From Larix kaempferi (taxonomy: Eukaryota > Streptophyta > Pinopsida > Pinales > Pinaceae), in contig BSBM01001719.1 in the NCBI GenBank assembly GCA_027924585.1, positions 33,740,001-33,804,000 on the forward strand: DNA of 64,000 nt, given 5' to 3'. A program made the position numbers and the translations under genes. The notes beneath the pieces were generated by a model that saw nothing but the letters and a program-made list of their open reading frames with translations, did no database searches and was not told where the DNA came from. Numbering within the stretch: the first letter of the stretch is position 1; each line of letters begins with the position of its first letter. Shown here in pieces: positions 58,961 to 64,000 of this stretch.

Positions 58961-60198
58961 TCCAGGGGATATTTTACTAGTGGTTTCGGATCAATGGCTG
59001 ATTCAATGGCATCTAAACCTAGCACTAGGTAAAATGATTAAACTAGATCCATTTAGAAAGTAAAAAGGCACATAATCTGTTCAATCTCGATTTATAACTG
59101 GATCATTCACTGAATAGGCTCTGGACGAGAAGCACGTGCAAAGTTAGTCTCTACCCAGTATATAATAAAATGACCCTCTCTCAGGTCTGAGTATTGATTT
59201 TGAATTGGAGCTTTAACATGAGGCTATGGAAACGAATATATGGAATTGGATCTGCCTTTCCTCATGCGAGTGAAATGTTGTCAACTGGATCAACAACTAG
59301 AGAATATCTATCTGTTGCGGGTGAAACTCCTTCCTTTATCATTTCTCTTTCCCTTGTCTCTGTTGCTTTCTCTGCCATTGGTCCCTCCTCTCCTCTCTTC
59401 CATCGGTCCCTGTCTCTTCTTATTCGCTCCATAAGAGAAAAATATCCTCGAATATTAATACTAGTTAATCCATTCTCTGCAAGATATTTGATCACTCTTG
59501 TTCTTCATACATAGGATCAAATCAATATAATTTTTTTTATTTTATTTATTTTAGCCAATCTTATTTACATTTTTATTTTATTTTTTACTTACTACAACAT
59601 CTCCTCACACCAAGTTGTAAACACTTATCTACTCTTGGTGCAATGAGCATCACAACAATTTATCAATTTGAAAATAAGTGTTTGGGTTGATTAGTAAAAA
59701 AGCATTGGACCTCCAATTTGATTAATGCAATGGCTGACCATACCTTGACTTTGTTAACACGGAACGTACAAATGTAAACACGCAGAAATTTCCTCAATTC
59801 GTATTGAAATAAATTTCAGCGCAGGTGTTTATAATTTCGGGGGCATAGCCGGGTTCATTCATGCTTTTATAACTAAATAGTTGCATTCATTGTCGGTTGT
59901 CATTGTCTGTTGCGTCTTTTTAGGTTGAATAAATAAATAAATAAATAAATAAATAGTGTTTTGCTTGGCCAACAATCTTTTCAATAGGTTCAATAAAATG
60001 TTATTTTTAACATCGAAGATAAATGACTATAATGTAATTTATTTTCTATAATATGCAGAGATGATTACAGTAATTTGGTCAGTCTAAATGTATTTCCAAT
60101 AAGAAATGTTTCTTACCAATATCAACACATGCAAAGTTTTGTTATGATATATTCAAGACATTATAGTAAGCATTCTATGAACTGAGTTGTTTTCTCAG
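58961..60198 (+). other. Non-coding stretch upstream of the exon at 60199
   Basis: Holds an AATA microsatellite (59928-59955). Frames at 59194-59514 in two registers are unrecognised. Probably intron plus TE debris. Confidence 0.4.
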
Positions 60199-60384
60199 GC
60201 GTCTGTTTTAGAACAATCAGTTTTTAATTATTCAGATGTAAATCTTGGCTTGTTGGTGCAAGAGAAGGTTTCTAGAGTAGTACCATCTGGTGCAGCTCTA
60301 CAGCTTTTAAACGATCTAAAGGCTTTCTGCCCTCTTCAGCACATGTCAGAGTTTGGTGTTACAAATCCAACCGAGAGATTTCGG
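60199..60384 (+). CDS. Probable single exon of an unrecognised host gene
   Basis: A 186-bp open block of exactly 62 codons, with TTTTCTCAG directly before it and GTACTTGAT directly after, so both splice borders fit and both phases are zero. The peptide (ASVLEQSVFNYSDVNLGLLV ... GAALQLLNDLKAFCPLQHMS) has the composition of a folded, mostly helical protein and is unlike any TE protein in the window. I do not recognise the family. No neighbouring exon was found: upstream is non-coding and downstream the intron is interrupted 31 bp in by element C4. Confidence 0.55.
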
Positions 60385-60415
60385 GTACTTGATATTTGCA
60401 TTTTAACCTCCTTTA

Positions 60416-61881
60416 TGTAATACCCCATTTTGACCCTTAGGATATATTAGCTTTTAATGTAAATATTGTATACATGTAATGTATGTTTTCCTAGCGTGGA
60501 GCTCAAGGCCACGACCCCGCTAGTGGAAGCTCGAATTTTATTTAAAGACAAGTATTAGACATTACGTTACCCATGTGCTATTTAGCCATGGAACTATGTA
60601 AAAATGATGTAAATAAACATCATGCAATAAAATACCCAAAACTGGCTATGGAGGCAACGAATGAGAAGGGGCCATGTGTATCCACTAGGGAGTGGTGAGG
60701 GGGTTGTGGGATTGAACCATAAGCTTCCATATGTCACCTTGAGAACCCATTTGACTTTTCTTGCTGACATTTAATTCTGTTGCAAGGAAGTGGTTGAGAA
60801 ATTCAGTCCATGTCTTCAATGGAGCATGGGTAGCCCAGAAATTTGTATGGCAGAGTATGGGCTCTATTTTCTTATACCATAAGTCACTCTACCTCATGGG
60901 AGTTTCTTCTTCTTCATCCCTATTCCATTGTGGAAGGGACCAACATCATTTTCCATCTAAAAACGAATTGCCAGCAGTGAGAAAAACCAGAAATCGCAAC
61001 TGTGAAAGAATCCACGTTTTGAAGAGCCATAAACGCCCAGATTTGGTATTTGACAGTGAAATCCAATGGGGGATCCATAGGTATGAACCTTGGGGTGAAT
61101 TTGGGAGCATTAGCTATCCCGAAATCCATTGGAAAACCCAGTTTTGATAGCCCATAAAACGAGTGACGGGATTGAGTTATTCATTGACAGAATGGTGAGA
61201 AATCCAAGTGTGGATGTTCGAACAGAGGATTGGATTGCTTGAATTTAGCTTGAGATGTCTGTAGCTCTATGGTTGAGCTCACTAAATTAGCATCCTCTTC
61301 ATTTGTCTTTTGTATGCTTGATAAACCCAACTGTGTGTTGGCTTAGCATAGCTGTTGAGTGAAATCATAGTTGTGAGTGAGCCCATCTAGTTCCTCCTTA
61401 GTGGATACACAACCCAGCTCGGGGGTGATCTCTCAGCTGAAAGAATACAGGCTGGACAGAGATCTATGGTTGGGTGGAACGTTGCTCTCACATAGCCAGT
61501 CGTTTGGACAACTTCATCTTCCAGACAAGAGTTCTATGTGATTTAAATTATATGCATTATGTTTCTTGCAATGTGTTAATTCAGAATAATAATTGTTCAT
61601 GTTAATGGAATTGATATGAAGTCTGTGCATAGCATGAGAATGGGATGGATTCTCTGCCTGTTGATTTATTATTTGTTTGAGATAAATATGCTGATGCATT
61701 TCAGTTTGTGTGTGCAATTGTGTTTATTTCCGCTGTGTATATATTGATTATGTATATGCACACAGAAGTTTTTAATTGTTATGAATATCTTAGTAATGAA
61801 TGGGGCTGAGATTGCTAATAAGCTCGGTAGGTTGGTCATGTTTCCTTCCTAGGATCGGATGTGTTGTAAGGGGAAATGACA
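60416..61881 (+). repeat. 5' LTR of C4
   Basis: TGTAATACC ... AAATGACA, 1466 bp. Terminal TGT..ACA is intact. The preceding 5 bp CTTTA would be the TSD, to be matched outside the window. Confidence 0.75.
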
Positions 61882-61884
61882 GAG

Positions 61885-61896
61885 TGGTATCAGAGC
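61885..61896 (+). other. Primer-binding site of C4 (initiator Met)
   Basis: TGGTATCAGAGC, 3 bp after the LTR, the same spacing as in C3. Confidence 0.88.
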
Positions 61897-62159
61897 CCAG
61901 CTTGCAGCACTGGGGCTGCTTGGGCCAAACTCTGAGTTACAGGCAAGTAATAGAATGGTTTTAACGCAATATTGGTGAAGTTGGGGCGGCATTTTTGATT
62001 GGAAAAATTATAGAGTTAGAGTTTTCAGGTGTGGGGGAGGATCACACCATTGCATATATCTCTCCAACAGCTTTCCAACGGTACCTGACTTACCTCATTT
62101 GGCCAAGGGACGAGGGAGTTATGAACCCCGGAAGTTACAGGAAATGTAGGTGTTTTCAC

Positions 62160-62470
62160 AGTTTTGGGATGTCAGGTTTCGGGTTTCGGGAACGCAAATT
62201 TTCAAAATTTGCGTTGGGATTTTTGAAATCCCGAACTCACAATTTTCGGCTTTTGGGATGTCGGGTTTCGAGTTGCGGGAACGCAAAGTTGTGAAATTGC
62301 GCGTTCCGGGTTCTGCAATCCCGAACCCGCAATTTCAGGTTGCGGGATGGTTACATCCTCGTGACCGCAACTTGACCCCCCGAACCCGAAATTTTGGGTT
62401 TCGGGTTGTGGGATGGTTACATCTCCGTGACCGCAACTTGACCCCCCTAACCCGCAATGTTGGGTTGAGG
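62160..62470. repeat. Palindrome-rich repeat cluster in the C4 leader
   Basis: Repeated GGGTTTCGGG / CCCGAACCCG motifs on both strands. A 66-bp direct repeat with GGGATGGTTACATC..CGTGACCGCAACTTGACCCC stands at about 62339 and 62405. A perfect 12-bp-arm hairpin occupies 62191-62215 (AACGCAAATTTT, one base, then its complement). It is placed as in C3 but unrelated in sequence. Confidence 0.75.
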
Positions 62471-64000
62471 CCTGTGTGTGGTGAGATTAAAAAAAAAAGA
62501 AAGTATAGAGCCCGAAAATTGATTTTTGGATAATAGGAGAATGCAAGGCCAGAATTTGATGAGTTCGGTGGCATTCTGAGGCCATTGACGAAGGCCATGA
62601 ATAAACCAGTGAAGATCTTGAGCCCATTACGCTCCGATTTGGCACAAAATTGGAATTAATGGCTTTTACAAATCGGTGTCCCGACGCTTGACATAAGGTC
62701 GGATTGGGCCGCAATTGATATGGGGTAGTCATGGAGCAGGAACGGTGTTAAGTTTGGAGTTTTGGAGCCAAAATCAAAAGGATGTGGAGTCGGGGTGTGC
62801 AAGAAGGCCAAAAAGCACTATTCCGGGCCACATTTTGGGAATTTTGAAAAGCTTGGAGTGGTTGAAAATGACCCTATAATTCAGAATCAAGAAAATTACT
62901 AAGCTCAACATTTCATATTCTCAGTAAACCAGACATATTCAGTTAGACAAATATTTCCCAGAAATGCACCGTTTGGGAAATAGCCATTTTTGGCCCAAAA
63001 TTTGGAATTTTGGAAAAATGTGAAAAGTGGAAAGTAGTCAAATCCAAAATTTTATAGAATATGAATGGTGCATCGGAACATAGATCCTCAGGTTGCTAAA
63101 CGTTCCTTATTATATATACTAACTTCTCCCGGTAGAAAAGTTTTTGTGATTCCTCATAGATTTTCTTCCACAGGTGGCTGAAGTTGGCATTCTGGACCAA
63201 AATACAACTGTGTAAAAATGTGTAGAATTGTTGGTAAAACTTATCATTTTGGAAGTGATGTAGTTCCCACACCCGAAGTCAGAATGGAGCATGTGGATAT
63301 GAATTGGAAAGCTTGTCCAACAGGGAACAATGCTGCATAGTCAGAATTTGAATGGGGTTATCATACACCATATATAATTGGAGTAGAAAAGTGCCAGTGG
63401 TTGTTTGACAAAATTGTTGTCAATATGGGCAAATTCTAGAATTGCATGCCTGGAAGTAGCATACCATGAAATTGAACCAGCTATGATGTGGAAGAGGAAG
63501 TTCATGCAAAGATGAGGGATTGGAAAGGGAGAATTCCTTAACCACCGTCTTGCTAACTGCATTTATATTTTATAAGCATTATGTGCATAAAATTATGGCA
63601 TGAGAATGCTGAAAATGCAAGAGATTAGATGAGTGGCATGGATATGCATTGATTGACATATTAATAAACATTGCATAGTGTATGAGTATATGTTTTGCAT
63701 GTATATGACATTACATATTGGTAAAAGTAGTGAGACTTTACATATGCAATGAACCACTAATGGTAAATATTGTGGTTGATAATCACTATTGGTGTTGGTT
63801 TTGGTTGGAGGACCAAAGACAACAGAAGCATGACTAAATATGTTGATGATGTTGTTGCATGAAGCCAACAACCTTATGAAGAAAATGTTAGGGCAGCAAA
63901 TCCATGATCAAAAGGTTGGTGGGAGAATGCTGCAATCTGCTGTAAGAAACCAACAAATCAGGTAACATCAAAGGTGTAAATGGGAGCCATGCAGGTAATG
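62471..64000 (+). other. Rest of the C4 leader to the window end
   Basis: No ORF with gag features is present by 64000. Short minus-strand frames at 63341-63871 are unremarkable. Confidence 0.45.

Larger units (their letters stand above)
60416..64000 (+). mobile_element. Element C4: 5' part of a second chromovirus-like element
   Basis: 5' LTR (60416-61881), initiator-Met PBS and about 2.1 kb of leader; gag and the 3' LTR are beyond the window. The LTR is related to C3: both start TGTAAT.. CCCCATTTTGACCC, and share GTGGAGCTCAAGG/GAGGAGCTCAAGG, GGTTGAGCTCACTA and CCCAGCTCGGGGGT. It inserted in the intron following the exon at 60199-60384. Confidence 0.75.

Noticed and set aside
59194-59514. 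106-codon + strand frame, opposite 77-codon minus frame
   Set aside because: Overlapping frames on both strands; no domain. An organellar origin was considered but no recognisable organellar gene is present.

Overview
The window is nuclear plant DNA, dominated by nested LTR retrotransposons, with small islands of host gene sequence. The host genes have introns with GT..AG borders, and the best one is a plant pectinesterase. LTR priming sites match plant tRNA-Asp and initiator tRNA-Met. The TE load, long TE-filled gaps between exons and related but decayed element families fit a large-genome seed plant, perhaps a gymnosperm. Species and even class are inference.

Layout. (1) 1-10118: a very young Athila/Tat-like Ty3 element (A) that carries only a gag-protease ORF (1940-5101). 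Its 5' LTR is cut by the window start. It sits inside the 5' LTR of an older relative, B (10119-15546), which has no coding capacity left. (2) 15547-22422: decayed repeats, including a degenerate TGCCCGCAAGGGGC array between two ~177-bp direct repeats and a possible copia 3' end. (3) 22423-24083: the last four exons of a PME31-like pectinesterase on the + strand, all in frame; no upstream exons were found. (4) 24084-33585: AT-rich DNA plus a minus-strand Ty3 derivative, E (about 26357-32378), with broken gag and protease but no RT or integrase, and a 185-bp hairpin in one LTR. (5) 33586-55428: a proposed old minus-strand element, G, split by two insertions. The first is F (39546-44246, minus, TSD AGGAT), itself split by a small copia-like element H (40904-44210, TSD ATACT). 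The second is a 9.2-kb chromovirus, C3 (44745-53922, TSD GAAAG). C3 is the only element here with RT, RNase H and integrase, and its single frame carries two UAG stops. (6) 55429-60198: AT-rich DNA with a copia gag relic. (7) 60199-60384: one probable exon of an unrecognised host gene. (8) 60416-64000: the 5' LTR and leader of a second element (C4) related to C3, inserted 31 bp inside that gene's intron.

How it fits together: almost every LTR element here is a deletion derivative that kept gag and/or terminal cis signals but lost polymerase, and the youngest one (A) must have been mobilised by proteins from elsewhere. The relative order of insertion can be read from TSDs: G before F and C3, F before H, B before A. 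All boundaries and identities were read by eye; no database search was possible.
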